Below, piece after piece: positions 27,073 to 36,155 of a DNA stretch of 64,000 nt (position 1 is the stretch's first letter; each line of letters starts with the position of its first letter). The notes under the pieces were generated by a model, which had not been told where the DNA came from, ran no database searches, and worked only from the letters and a program-made list of their open reading frames with translations. This stretch comes from Sphingomonadales bacterium (GTDB lineage: Bacteria; Pseudomonadota; Alphaproteobacteria; Sphingomonadales; Sphingomonadaceae). Location of the stretch: positions 62,001-126,000 of the forward strand of contig SEFZ01000002.1 in the NCBI GenBank assembly GCA_004173185.1, written 5' to 3'. The position numbers and the translations under genes are program-made.

Positions 27073-27161
27073 GTCACCCTGAACTTGTTTCAGGGTCCAA
27101 CTCTCCAGCGGCGATGGCATTGGTTGTTGCACGTTGGATGCTGAAACAAGTTCAGCCTGAC
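27073..27161. repeat. Paired inverted dispersed repeat between recN and regulator
   Basis: A first copy (27073-27101, itself a CCCTGAA...TTTCAGGG hairpin) and a second, inverted copy (27133-27161) match at 25 of 29 bases when one is reverse-complemented. Together they can fold into one long stem with a 31-nt loop. It sits between convergent recN and the winged-helix gene, consistent with transcription termination. Confidence 0.75.
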
Positions 27162-27204
27162 GATGGGAGAATGAGAGCCGCCGGATATTGCTTGTCGAGC
27201 TGGC

Positions 27205-27498
27205 CTAGCCGATCAGCTTCCCCAGCGCCTCCAGATACACCTTGAACGCATCTCGCCCCTTGGTTGTAATCCGGGCGCGGGTAAGTGGCTTTCGATTGAG
27301 GAAGCTCTTCTCGATTTCGATATATCCGGCCTCTTCGAGCTTGCGCAGATGGACCGATAGATTGCCCTGGGTGGCATCGAGCAAAGCCTTGAGCTCGTTG
27401 AAATCGGCGGCTTCGGCATCGGCAAGATAGGCCATGATCCCCAGCCGCATGCGGCCGTGGATGACGTCGTCAATCTGCCCGATATCGAACCCGCTCAT
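27205..27498 (-). CDS. Winged-helix transcriptional regulator
   Basis: 97-aa single-domain DNA-binding protein of the HTH_34/ArsR-MarR-like type: FNELKALLDATQGNLSVHLRKLEEAGYIEIEK (given here as positions 33-64 in outline, with recognition helix around QGNLSVHL) followed by a wing KPLTRARITTKGR. No metal-binding cysteines and no ligand domain are present. It is the last gene of the acyltransferase-membrane protein-regulator operon, 1 nt behind the membrane gene, and is the natural candidate to bind the palindrome upstream of that operon. Confidence 0.82.
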   Translation of the reverse strand: MSGFDIGQIDDVIHGRMRLGIMAYLADAEAADFNELKALLDATQGNLSVHLRKLEEAGYIEIEKSFLNRKPLTRARITTKGRDAFKVYLEALGKLIG

Positions 27499-27499
27499 G

Positions 27500-28132
27500 T
27501 CAGCTGCGCGCCACGCCCCGCCACAGCGCCCAGCCGGGCAGGGCCATGAGCCCGAGCAACGCTGCCGTCAGGACCGCCAGAAACGGCACGATCAGTTGCG
27601 CATCGCCAAGGCCCAATAGCCACGCGAGGATCAGTGATGTGGCAAACCAGCCGCCCGATACCAGCCCAAACCAGCCGCGCCGTCGCACCGCAAAGGCGAT
27701 GTACCAGACGGTGCCTTGTACCACGCAGATCATGATCGGGTGGAGCAACCAGGTGGCCATGCTCTGGGTGCGCCACGCGAGATAGCCGAAGATCAGCGCC
27801 GTCGTCATCGCCGCAAGACCGCCGCCGCCAAATGCCGCGCCGATCGCGCGGGTGCCCACGCTATGCTTGCTCTGGCCCTTGTCGCGGATGGTGATTCGCG
27901 TGATCGCGATCAGGAAGATCAGCGTTGGCGCGATGCCCACCGTCAGATGGACTGCTACCGGCGCCTGAATGCCCGTCGCCAATATGGTCTGGAGGAAGCA
28001 CTGGCCGCCATAACAAGCGCCGCCCGCGAACAGCGCCTGCCCAAGCGAATTCTGCACCTGACCCCCTTCGCTCACCAGCGCGCGGACGAACGCAAGGTCG
28101 TCGCGTGCGCTTGTCGTCGTCGGATCGGTCAT
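27500..28132 (-). CDS. Hypothetical integral membrane protein
   Basis: 210-aa inner-membrane protein with about six helices and a short cytoplasmic N-terminus (residues 1-25, acidic). The first helix region holds an AGGACYGGQCF cysteine pair; an R-rich loop RRRGW precedes the last two helices. Proteins of this type are commonly encoded next to small winged-helix regulators in Proteobacteria, but no function is known. It overlaps the acyltransferase stop by 4 nt (ATGA) and is followed by the regulator after 1 nt. Confidence 0.75.
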   Translation of the reverse strand: MTDPTTTSARDDLAFVRALVSEGGQVQNSLGQALFAGGACYGGQCFLQTILATGIQAPVAVHLTVGIAPTLIFLIAITRITIRDKGQSKHSVGTRAIGAAFGGGGLAAMTTALIFGYLAWRTQSMATWLLHPIMICVVQGTVWYIAFAVRRRGWFGLVSGGWFATSLILAWLLGLGDAQLIVPFLAVLTAALLGLMALPGWALWRGVARS

Positions 28133-29364
28133 GCGGTCTTTGCCTCCATCGCCTGTACGGGCTTGCGCCAGGGCAGCTTGCGGCCGTTGAGCCAGCGCCC
28201 GAGCCAGCTATGCCGCACCAACAGGTGATAGCTGGCAATGAGGATAAGGAAAGCGCCGCCGGTCACCCCGCCCCATTTCGCGACCGCGGGAAGGGGCAGA
28301 GCGAACACCAGAACCTGCAGCGCCATCACCACCGGCAGATGTACGATGTAGATCCAGTAGGATGCATCGGCGACATAGCGGACCGCTGGGCGTTCGCGGG
28401 TTAGGAAGCGCAACGCCGCACCGGTCAGGCCGAGCGTCCAGCTCCACAGTGCAACCGCGTAGCAGGCGGCGAGCGCGGTCTTGGTGCTGCCCTCAGGGAA
28501 AGGCAGGAAACCACTGCTGTCGCCCAGCAGCCACAGGCACGCGACGCTCATCGCCACTGCGGCGACCAAATTCACCAACCACCAACGGGCGATTGCGCCA
28601 AGCAAAGCGGGCTGACGCTGCAGCATCCAGCCAAAGCCGAACGCGGTCCCGAGGCCGATGAAGGTCGTCAGATGCGGTACGAAGCCGGTGTCGGCGGCGG
28701 GAATTCCGCCCCGCGCATACCAGTTCGCCTGCATCGCAAAGGCAAGTGCCAGGGGTATGGCGAGCAAAGGAGCGGCGGCGGGTGTCGCGGTGATCGCGCG
28801 CATCGCCCGGTCGATCATGCCACCGCGCAGCCATCCGCTGCGGTCGATCAGGCTGACTGCGCCGCGTATCGCCAGCGCGGCCGCGTAAAATAGCGTGAGC
28901 AAATAGAGGAACCACAAATGCGTCAGTGGGAAAGTCGCGAGGGTTAGCGGCGGCGGCGGTGGGCTGTTGGTTGGCAGTGTGCCACCATTCATAACTGCTG
29001 CGCCCCAGACGAAGCAGGCCAGGATCGCCGCCAGCACAGGAAACCAGAAGGCGAGCAGCGGCATCGTGATCCGGTTCAGCCGGTTGCGGATGAAGCCGCC
29101 TGTGCCGCGCCGCTGAAGCAGCATCCGCCCGAAATAGCCCGCTATCAGGAAGAACGCCGCCATCCGGAAGATATGCGCGATGAAGAAGAAGGTCCCCAGC
29201 GCATCGCTCGGCGTGTCGCGTACCACCCAGATTTGCGGACCGGGCAGGAAGGAGAGGGTGGCGTGAAACGCCGCACCGAGCAGCAGCGCGCCAGCGCGCA
29301 CGGCATCCAGCGCATGCAGGCGCTCGCCGGGTTCTGCGCGCATTCCGGTTTTGATGCTTGTCAT
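28129..29364 (-). CDS. Acyltransferase family 3 / OpgC-like membrane protein
   Basis: 411-aa polytopic membrane acyltransferase with 10-11 helices. The opening RLHALDAVRAGALLLGAAFH contains the conserved Arg and His of the acyltransferase-3 family (His near residue 33). It resembles proteins annotated as glucan biosynthesis protein C, which add succinyl or acetyl groups to periplasmic glucans or surface polymers; the acceptor here is unknown. The ATG at 29364 has AAAGGGC upstream; the frame runs 39 codons further but without coding character. First gene of the three-gene operon. Confidence 0.82.
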   Translation of the reverse strand: MTSIKTGMRAEPGERLHALDAVRAGALLLGAAFHATLSFLPGPQIWVVRDTPSDALGTFFFIAHIFRMAAFFLIAGYFGRMLLQRRGTGGFIRNRLNRITMPLLAFWFPVLAAILACFVWGAAVMNGGTLPTNSPPPPPLTLATFPLTHLWFLYLLTLFYAAALAIRGAVSLIDRSGWLRGGMIDRAMRAITATPAAAPLLAIPLALAFAMQANWYARGGIPAADTGFVPHLTTFIGLGTAFGFGWMLQRQPALLGAIARWWLVNLVAAVAMSVACLWLLGDSSGFLPFPEGSTKTALAACYAVALWSWTLGLTGAALRFLTRERPAVRYVADASYWIYIVHLPVVMALQVLVFALPLPAVAKWGGVTGGAFLILIASYHLLVRHSWLGRWLNGRKLPWRKPVQAMEAKTA

Positions 29365-29424
29365 TGGAGTGCCCTTTCTTTGGAGGCGCAGTGCCGCTGC
29401 CCGAATCGCAGCATACCTCAACAG

Positions 29425-29439
29425 GTTTGTAATACAAAC
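29425..29439. promoter_or_regulatory. Perfect palindromic operator GTTTGTA-A-TACAAAC
   Basis: Seven-base perfect arms around a single A, located 61-75 nt before the acyltransferase ATG. It is AT-rich in a GC-rich background, typical of a dimeric winged-helix binding site. The regulator at 27205, last gene of the operon, is the likely ligand. Confidence 0.55.
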
Positions 29440-29470
29440 AAGTCTGCTTAAGCTGGACTGTGGCTCGGGA

Positions 29471-29527
29471 CGGGCTCGCACGGAGCCCGCAAGGCCGGTT
29501 CATGCCCGATTGGGCTGCAAAATCGGG
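29471..29527. other. Two adjacent small hairpins
   Basis: CGGGCTC-GCACG-GAGCCCG (29471-29489) and CCCGATT-N9-AATCGGG (29505-29527). Neither is followed by a T-run. They could form the 5' leader structure of a transcript toward 29699 or an unannotated small RNA. Confidence 0.35.
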
Positions 29528-29698
29528 TTCTCCGGCGCATTTTGTAGGCTGGCGTTCACCTACCTGAACGAAGCTTTCGGACCTGCGACAATTGCCGACA
29601 ATAAAGGACCGAAGCCGGTACATCCTGGCGACAGGCGACTTTCATATATGTCCTCACAGGCCGCCCCCCGGCCTCGGATTTAAAGAGGAGAAGTCACC

Positions 29699-30076
29699 AT
29701 GAAGAAGTTCACGCTCATGATCGCAGGCCTCGGCATCGCAGCCGCAGCTATCCCCGCCACCGCGATCGCAGCGCCTGCACCGCAGCCCGGCTATAGCCAT
29801 CAGGGTGGTGCATGGCAGAACATCAACGCCCGCCAGAACCGGATCGAGGCGAAGATCAATCAGGGCATCCGTTCGGGCGCACTGACCCGCAGCGAAGCGA
29901 CGCGCCTCCGCGCCGAGTTCCGCCAGATCGAGCGCCTTGAGGCACAGTATCGCCGCTCGCGTCCCGGCCTGACCAAGGCCGAGCGTGTCGATCTCGACCG
30001 CCGCTTTGATCGTCTGGAGCGCAGCATCCGCATCCAGAAGAACGATCGTGACGATCGCCGCCCTGGCCGTCGTTAA
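29699..30076 (+). CDS. Small exported basic protein
   Basis: 125-aa exported protein. The signal peptide ends near ATAIAAPAP (residue 25). The mature part is helical and highly charged, with heptad-like NRIEAKINQGIRSGALTRSE and RLRAEFRQIERLEAQYRRS, then a basic C-terminal tail RDDRRPGRR. The GxxRSGxLTxxEaxxLR pattern is shared by many small periplasmic proteins of sphingomonads; function unknown. Excellent ribosome site (AGAGGAG). It ends with tandem hairpins, the second a good terminator. Confidence 0.78.
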   Translation: MKKFTLMIAGLGIAAAAIPATAIAAPAPQPGYSHQGGAWQNINARQNRIEAKINQGIRSGALTRSEATRLRAEFRQIERLEAQYRRSRPGLTKAERVDLDRRFDRLERSIRIQKNDRDDRRPGRR

Positions 30077-30103
30077 CACTACAGCACCCCATGCGGGGTG
30101 AGG

Positions 30104-30131
30104 ACGGGCTCCGCCGCAAGGCGGGGCCCGT
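30104..30131 (+). terminator. Rho-independent terminator
   Basis: 12-bp stem ACGGGCTCCGCC / GGCGGGGCCCGT (one T-G pair) with a GCAA loop, followed by TTTCG. A smaller hairpin CACCCC-ATGC-GGGGTG (30085-30100) precedes it. Confidence 0.8.
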
Positions 30132-30137
30132 TTTCGT

Positions 30138-30509
30138 TTAGCCGCAGGTCATCGCGTTGGAGAAGCCGGCCCAGCGCATCTGGGCAGTCTTGCTCGCCCG
30201 GTCATAGAGGATCGCCAGCGGCTCGGCCTCGCCGCCGGGCTTCGTCGTGCGGCGCACATCGGCATAGAACATCGTGATCCCGCCGCGCGTGCGGCTGACC
30301 AGCGCGCGGCCTTCCGAGCAACCCGAATAGGCACAGATCGAAAGCGTATTGCCGCGCCGGGTGAGCCCCATCGGCGTGAAACCCTGATCCTTGGCGATTT
30401 CGCACGCGCCCTTGTCGCAGCGGATCTCCGCTTCGAGGTTGCGACAGTTGAAATCCTGCGCGGCGGCAGGGAGCGGGGCCAGCAAAGCGGCGATCAGAAG
30501 CATGCGCAT
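30138..30509 (-). CDS. Small exported cysteine-containing protein
   Basis: 123-aa exported protein, signal peptide ending near LPAAAQD (residue 20). The mature protein has six cysteines (FNCRNLEAEIRCDKGACE, CAYSGCSEG, AMTCG), consistent with three disulfides in the periplasm. Family unknown; a C-terminal domain of about 100 aa is conserved in sphingomonads as far as I can tell from memory. The start is uncertain between 30509 and 30503, both ATG, with no clear ribosome site. It follows the SleB-type hydrolase by about 10 nt and is probably cotranscribed. Confidence 0.65.
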   Translation of the reverse strand: MRMLLIAALLAPLPAAAQDFNCRNLEAEIRCDKGACEIAKDQGFTPMGLTRRGNTLSICAYSGCSEGRALVSRTRGGITMFYADVRRTTKPGGEAEPLAILYDRASKTAQMRWAGFSNAMTCG

Positions 30510-30519
30510 ATGTGCATGC

Positions 30520-31503
30520 TTAGCGCAGTGGTTTGCCGCTGTCCTTCCACTTGTCGAGGATCTGCGAATCGCTGTCATCCTTGCGCGCGACAGTTGCGGG
30601 AAGCGGCGCGCCGCTCTGCACATAAGCCGGCTGGACCGCCTGGATCGGCGTGGGCACCACCAGCGGGGTCTTGCCCGGCATCGCAGGCACGGCGACTGCT
30701 GCGTTTACCGGCACAATGGCGCTCGGGTGCGGGCCGGGGAGCGGTTCCGCGCCGCGATAGATAGAGCGGAACGCATCGGCGGTGCCCCAATAGCCCTTCC
30801 AGCGATGGAAGAAGTGCGCGCCATATACGCCGGTCATCACCAGGCTGCGGTTCCACGAAGGGGTGACCGCATAGGTGTGATAATGCGTTGCCATGCCGAC
30901 GGGGGCGAACACGCTGCCGCCGAGCGCATCGGCGGCTACGCGGGCTGCGCGGACCCAATAATCGCGCTGGGGCTGGCCGCGGGTCATTGCGCCGTCACAG
31001 GCGAAGCTGAACTGGCAGCCGCTGCGCTCCGAACCCTGAAACACCACGCCACACACCGTCGACGGGAAAGTCGGGTGGCGCACGCGATTGAGCACGACCT
31101 GCGCCACGGCGCGCTGGCCGTCATCGGGCTCGCGGGCAGCTTCGTAATAGATTGCGGTGGTCAGGCATTGCAGCGCGCGCGCTTTGTCGTTGGGCGTGCC
31201 GGCCAGCTTGAACGGCGATGCGGGCTGGATCGAAGTATCGATCACGGCATTTTCGGGCACCGGCACATCGGGCAGCTCGACCGTGCCGGTAGCACCGGCG
31301 GCAGCACTCTCGGTGGCGGCAGCCTGATCGTCGTCCACCGCAGTGTAATAGGCCGCGCCGGGGAAATGATCGTCGGCCTCATAACCGCTCAGCGGAGCCT
31401 TGGCGGCGGCAGGCTTGGAAACGCCGGGGCCGATCGCCTGCGCAGAGAATCCGGCACCGATCAGCGAGACAAATGCCGCCGCTGCGATCCCACGTACCTG
31501 CAT
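30520..31503 (-). CDS. SleB-type cell wall hydrolase
   Basis: 327-aa exported peptidoglycan hydrolase of the Hydrolase_2/SleB family. A signal peptide (about 1-22, cleavage GFSAQA) is followed by an Ala/Pro/Asp-rich linker to about 110. The catalytic domain (about 115-235) has LTTAIYYEAAREPDDGQRAV, containing the catalytic Glu, then QVVLNRV, CQFSFACDG and THYHTYAV. Such domains act as lytic transglycosylases or amidases. A proline-rich tail completes the protein. The ATG at 31503 is chosen; an upstream GTG at 31540-31542 would lengthen the signal peptide. Confidence 0.85.
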   Translation of the reverse strand: MQVRGIAAAAFVSLIGAGFSAQAIGPGVSKPAAAKAPLSGYEADDHFPGAAYYTAVDDDQAAATESAAAGATGTVELPDVPVPENAVIDTSIQPASPFKLAGTPNDKARALQCLTTAIYYEAAREPDDGQRAVAQVVLNRVRHPTFPSTVCGVVFQGSERSGCQFSFACDGAMTRGQPQRDYWVRAARVAADALGGSVFAPVGMATHYHTYAVTPSWNRSLVMTGVYGAHFFHRWKGYWGTADAFRSIYRGAEPLPGPHPSAIVPVNAAVAVPAMPGKTPLVVPTPIQAVQPAYVQSGAPLPATVARKDDSDSQILDKWKDSGKPLR

Positions 31504-31637
31504 CTTGGTGAAACGACGCCAGAACAAAGCCCAAAACCTCACGCGGCCGAGCGCGGAATATAGGGCAAAAGACTAACGGTTTCGCCCGGTGATTTTACGG
31601 CGTGCCAGAGCGAAACACTTGATGGTTAAGGTAATTT

Positions 31638-31958
31638 TTAGTGGTGCCCGCCACGCGGATGCAGCAGCAGGATCGTGGTCAGGTTCACTGCCATCGCCGC
31701 GATAAGCTTGAGATCGACTGGCTTGCCCGGCCCCACATAGGTCATCAGCGCGACGAGAAACACGCCGAGCGCCAGCGCGCCGGCCGTGGTCATGGCGCTC
31801 GCTGCGATCCCGCGCGGGGTGAGCGCGGCCAGCACCATCGCGCCGCCCGCGATCAGATGCGGGATGCGGAACATCTCGTCCTTCATCGTCCCGTTCAGCA
31901 CATAATATACCGTGGCCGCGCCGATCACGACGGTCAGCAGGCGAAGCAGGCTCAGCAT
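31638..31958 (-). CDS. Small four-helix membrane protein
   Basis: 106-aa integral membrane protein with helices at about 2-22, 33-50, 55-75 and 82-102, ending in PRGGHH. No family recognised. It starts 3 nt after the tgt stop on the same strand, so it is translated from the tgt transcript. Confidence 0.7.
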   Translation of the reverse strand: MLSLLRLLTVVIGAATVYYVLNGTMKDEMFRIPHLIAGGAMVLAALTPRGIAASAMTTAGALALGVFLVALMTYVGPGKPVDLKLIAAMAVNLTTILLLHPRGGHH

Positions 31959-31961
31959 CAG

Positions 31962-33329
<1,368 letters not shown>

Positions 33330-33368
33330 CTATACCCGCCGACAAAGCTGTCGTTCACTAGCGACATT

Positions 33369-34310
33369 TCAGGGGGATTGTTGCGTCGTCGATTCACTGC
33401 CTCGTGCCGGTGTGCGCTGCGTGGAGGACAGGGCGCCTCTGGGCCATACCAGCAGGAGCATCGTGGCGGCCGCCAGCAGGCCGATCGTCACCACACTGCT
33501 TTCCGGTCCCGCTGGCCCACCGGTCAGGAAGTCTGGGCCAGACGGCGTCAGTTGCACAATCAAGGCTGGCAGCTTCAGATCTAACCCGGTGATCGGCACG
33601 GCAAAGCCGACGCCTGCGAACCAGTTCCAGCCTGCGTGCCAGCCCATCACACCCCAGATGCTTCCGGCACGCCAGGCCCAAGCGCAAGCGAACATTCCGA
33701 ACGTGAACGCCATGACGATTTCGCGAACCGGCTGGTGCGGCGAGAAGTGAAGAAATGTGAAAGCGGACGAACTGGCGATGAACCCCGCCGTCAGGTTCCA
33801 GCGGCGCGTCGCGGTTGAGAGCAGCCAACCGCGAAAGATGAACTCCTCCACGCCCGATTGAAAAACAAAGCAGGCCAGCAGAATTGCCATCCAGAATATC
33901 GATACAGGCGAGGAAAAGGCGGGAAGAACATCTCTTCCGACATAGCCCCCGGCCAGCCAGATCGAATTGACGGCCAAGGCCATCATGCCAACCCCAATCG
34001 CCAATCCTGCCAAATGCTTGCGCAGCCGCTTCTTGCCGGTGAGACCCAACGTCGCGAGGCCGCGGCGTTCGACGAACCGCGACCAGGCCCAGACGGCGGC
34101 TCCCATCGCCGCAAATGGCAGTAACAGGAACAGGTAAAACCCGAACGCGGACCGTGGCTCTCCCTCGGCATCGGTCAGGCCGATCCACTCAAGGCCGAAA
34201 TCGAACGGGACGCTGGAGAACGCAACCAGCAAGATGCAGATCACTGGCGAAAGCCCGGCCCAAGGCAGCCAGCCGCGATGCGGTTCGGGCGAAAAGATCA
34301 TTTGAGTCAT
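33369..34310 (-). CDS. CPBP-family intramembrane metalloprotease
   Basis: 313-aa membrane protein with about eight helices. The CPBP/Abi (CAAX prenyl protease-like) active-site motifs are visible: EEFIFR at 155-160, FLHF with H188, and GWHAGWNW near 225. Prokaryotic members include MroQ-like peptidases and bacteriocin self-protection proteins; a role here is unknown. It follows the AraC regulator by 30 nt on the same strand, so the regulator-protease pair may form an operon. Part of the accessory block between tgt and queA. Confidence 0.82.
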   Translation of the reverse strand: MTQMIFSPEPHRGWLPWAGLSPVICILLVAFSSVPFDFGLEWIGLTDAEGEPRSAFGFYLFLLLPFAAMGAAVWAWSRFVERRGLATLGLTGKKRLRKHLAGLAIGVGMMALAVNSIWLAGGYVGRDVLPAFSSPVSIFWMAILLACFVFQSGVEEFIFRGWLLSTATRRWNLTAGFIASSSAFTFLHFSPHQPVREIVMAFTFGMFACAWAWRAGSIWGVMGWHAGWNWFAGVGFAVPITGLDLKLPALIVQLTPSGPDFLTGGPAGPESSVVTIGLLAAATMLLLVWPRGALSSTQRTPARGSESTTQQSP

Positions 34311-34340
34311 TCTGGCCCGGTAGCCCTTGGCCGGTGCGGG

Positions 34341-35132
34341 TTATAGAATGATTGTGCGCGGCTGCTCGGGCCGGTGCCAGGCCATTGGCGTGGTCCCAAA
34401 AGTGCGCCTGAAAACCCGACCGAAGTGGCTCTGGTCCGCGAATCCGGCCTCATGGGCAGCTGCGGCCATGCCAAGCCCGCTGCGCAGCAGCTGTCTGGCC
34501 CGCTCAAGTCTGCGGAATTGCAGATAGCGATAGGGACTGGTCCCCAAGAGCGAGCGAAAATCGCGCGAAAGCTGCCAGCGGCCATAACCGGCGATTTCTT
34601 CCAGCTGATCGAGGTTCGTCCCGGGTGATGGGACGCTGTCGAGGAATTCGCGCACTCGCATCACGGCTTCGCGATTGGCAGTCCGCCTGGCCGCCGGACC
34701 GCCTTCACACCGCTGCATCGCGGACACGAGTTCGTGGAGTGCGTCCTGGTAGCCGAAATGATTATTCCCGGCAGCGCACATCGTAATCAGGCGAAGCGCC
34801 GACCCGACCAGATCGGTGTCGGTTGAAACCCCCTTCGCCAGAAATGGCAACGCGGCTCCGCCGATCACGGTCTGGACATGGGCGGGTGGCAAATAGGCGG
34901 CCCGATAGGAAAAGCCGCTCGTGTCACAGCAATATCCATCGTGCACTTCGTCCGGATGTAGGATGATCGCTTGCCCGGGCAGCGACCGCCAACCATTCCC
35001 GCGGTAATTAAACGACTGCACCCCCGCCGTGGTCATCGCGATCGTATAGGTATCGTGGCGGTGCGGCGAAAACGCACCCACGCGAAGCCGTGCCTCAACC
35101 AGTTCAACCCCGTGACCATGCAAAGTCGACAT
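34341..35132 (-). CDS. AraC-family transcriptional regulator
   Basis: 263-aa regulator with an N-terminal cupin-like sensor domain (SPHRHDTYTIAMTTAG near residue 22, HPDEVHDG near 60) and two C-terminal helix-turn-helix motifs; the second has AAHEAGFADQSHFGRVFRR, followed by FGTTPMAW. The ATG at 35132 fits the start of the sensor domain; the frame is open to 35303 but the extra 57 codons look unrelated to the fold. The inverted repeat at 35405 is a possible binding site. Confidence 0.82.
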   Translation of the reverse strand: MSTLHGHGVELVEARLRVGAFSPHRHDTYTIAMTTAGVQSFNYRGNGWRSLPGQAIILHPDEVHDGYCCDTSGFSYRAAYLPPAHVQTVIGGAALPFLAKGVSTDTDLVGSALRLITMCAAGNNHFGYQDALHELVSAMQRCEGGPAARRTANREAVMRVREFLDSVPSPGTNLDQLEEIAGYGRWQLSRDFRSLLGTSPYRYLQFRRLERARQLLRSGLGMAAAAHEAGFADQSHFGRVFRRTFGTTPMAWHRPEQPRTIIL

Positions 35133-35404
35133 CGTGATTTTCCGGATTGGACCGACGAAGAGCCAGCCCCCCGCCAGTGTGAAATTGATGTCCGCTTTAC
35201 GGCGATCGGCCACGGAGCGCCAATGCCCGAAATTGGGGCGCAAAGAGGACATGCATCTTCTGATAAAGCGGGGCGGCAATCTCCTTGCAATGTAGGATTT
35301 CATCGGCTTCGCTAGTCAGCCGCAGCGCCTACGCGCCGCCGCTCTTTGACACGTCCGATCCCAGCCATCACGTGCGTCGATACTCGCGCCCGCGCGCAAT
35401 TTTA

Positions 35405-35423
35405 TTTCACGATTCGCGTGAAA
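35405..35423. promoter_or_regulatory. Inverted repeat TTTCACG-N5-CGTGAAA
   Basis: Perfect 7-bp arms around ATTCG, with a further TTTTCAC on the minus strand immediately beside it, in the AT-richest stretch between the HAD gene and the AraC gene. It lies about 270 nt before the AraC ATG. Candidate operator of that gene, or an unrelated dimer site. Confidence 0.35.
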
Positions 35424-35486
35424 AGTGTGAAGCTAAGCCCGCAAAAGCCGGCGCGTTGGCTCTGCCTTAGCCGAACCTTCCGCGCC

Positions 35487-36155
35487 TTAGCCGCGGTGCC
35501 CTGCCACATAGTCCAGAATATCCTGCGGCGCGCGGAACAGCGCGTCGGGGTTGGTCGCCGCCAGCGCTTTCTCATGCGCATAGCCCCACAGCACCGAGCC
35601 CGCGCGCATGCCGACTTCGCGGGCCGAATCCACGTCGCGGGTTTCGTCGCCGATCGCCAGCGCTTCCGCCGCCGGCACGCCCAGCCGCTTGAGCACCCGG
35701 CGGAATTTGGGCGCCTTGCCGAACAGCGATGATCCGCAGGCGTAGAAGGATATCAGCGCGGCATTCTCCGGGCCGAGGATGCGGCGGGCATTGTCCTCGG
35801 AATTGCTCGTCACCAATGCGATCTGCACGCCCATCGCTTTGATTTGCTGGAGCAGATCGGGTGTGCCCGGAAACAGCTCGATCTGGCCGACATTGCGGCC
35901 GACGAGGCGGCGGACATACCAGGCGATGAACGGCAGCTTCCAGCGGGCGATCTGGAGATATTTGATCACTTCGCGCGAGCTTTTGTGCCGCAGCATTTCG
36001 ATCTCTTCGCCTTTCACCGTGCGGAAATGGAAGATGCCCGCAAGGTGATCGATCATCGAGATGAACCAGTCGCCGCTATCCGAAAGCGTGCCATCGAAAT
36101 CGAAGATTACCAGCCGGACCGGAGCGTGCGCGGGCACGGGCCTGGGATCAGCCAT
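35487..36155 (-). CDS. HAD-superfamily phosphatase (Gph-like)
   Basis: 222-aa cytosolic hydrolase. Motif I is FDFDGTLSDS (nucleophile D20, acid D22), motif II TSNSE near 118, motif III Lys in FGKAPKF near 147, and motif IV GDETRDVDSA near 173. A helical cap occupies about 30-95. This is the phosphoglycolate phosphatase-like branch; the substrate is uncertain. The ATG at 36155 has AAAGGGAC upstream. It overlaps the end of the CDF gene by 8 nt, so the two are cotranscribed. Confidence 0.85.
   Translation of the reverse strand: MADPRPVPAHAPVRLVIFDFDGTLSDSGDWFISMIDHLAGIFHFRTVKGEEIEMLRHKSSREVIKYLQIARWKLPFIAWYVRRLVGRNVGQIELFPGTPDLLQQIKAMGVQIALVTSNSEDNARRILGPENAALISFYACGSSLFGKAPKFRRVLKRLGVPAAEALAIGDETRDVDSAREVGMRAGSVLWGYAHEKALAATNPDALFRAPQDILDYVAGHRG

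Larger units (their letters stand above)
29365..29698. other. 334-bp divergent intergenic region
   Basis: Contains the promoters of the minus-strand acyltransferase operon and the plus-strand 29699 gene, the GTTTGTA palindrome at 29425 and two hairpins at 29471-29527. No ORF with coding character is seen. Confidence 0.6.

Noticed and set aside
35133..35303. Longer N-terminus for the AraC regulator
   Set aside because: The 57 extra residues do not look like part of a cupin sensor domain and no ribosome site precedes them.
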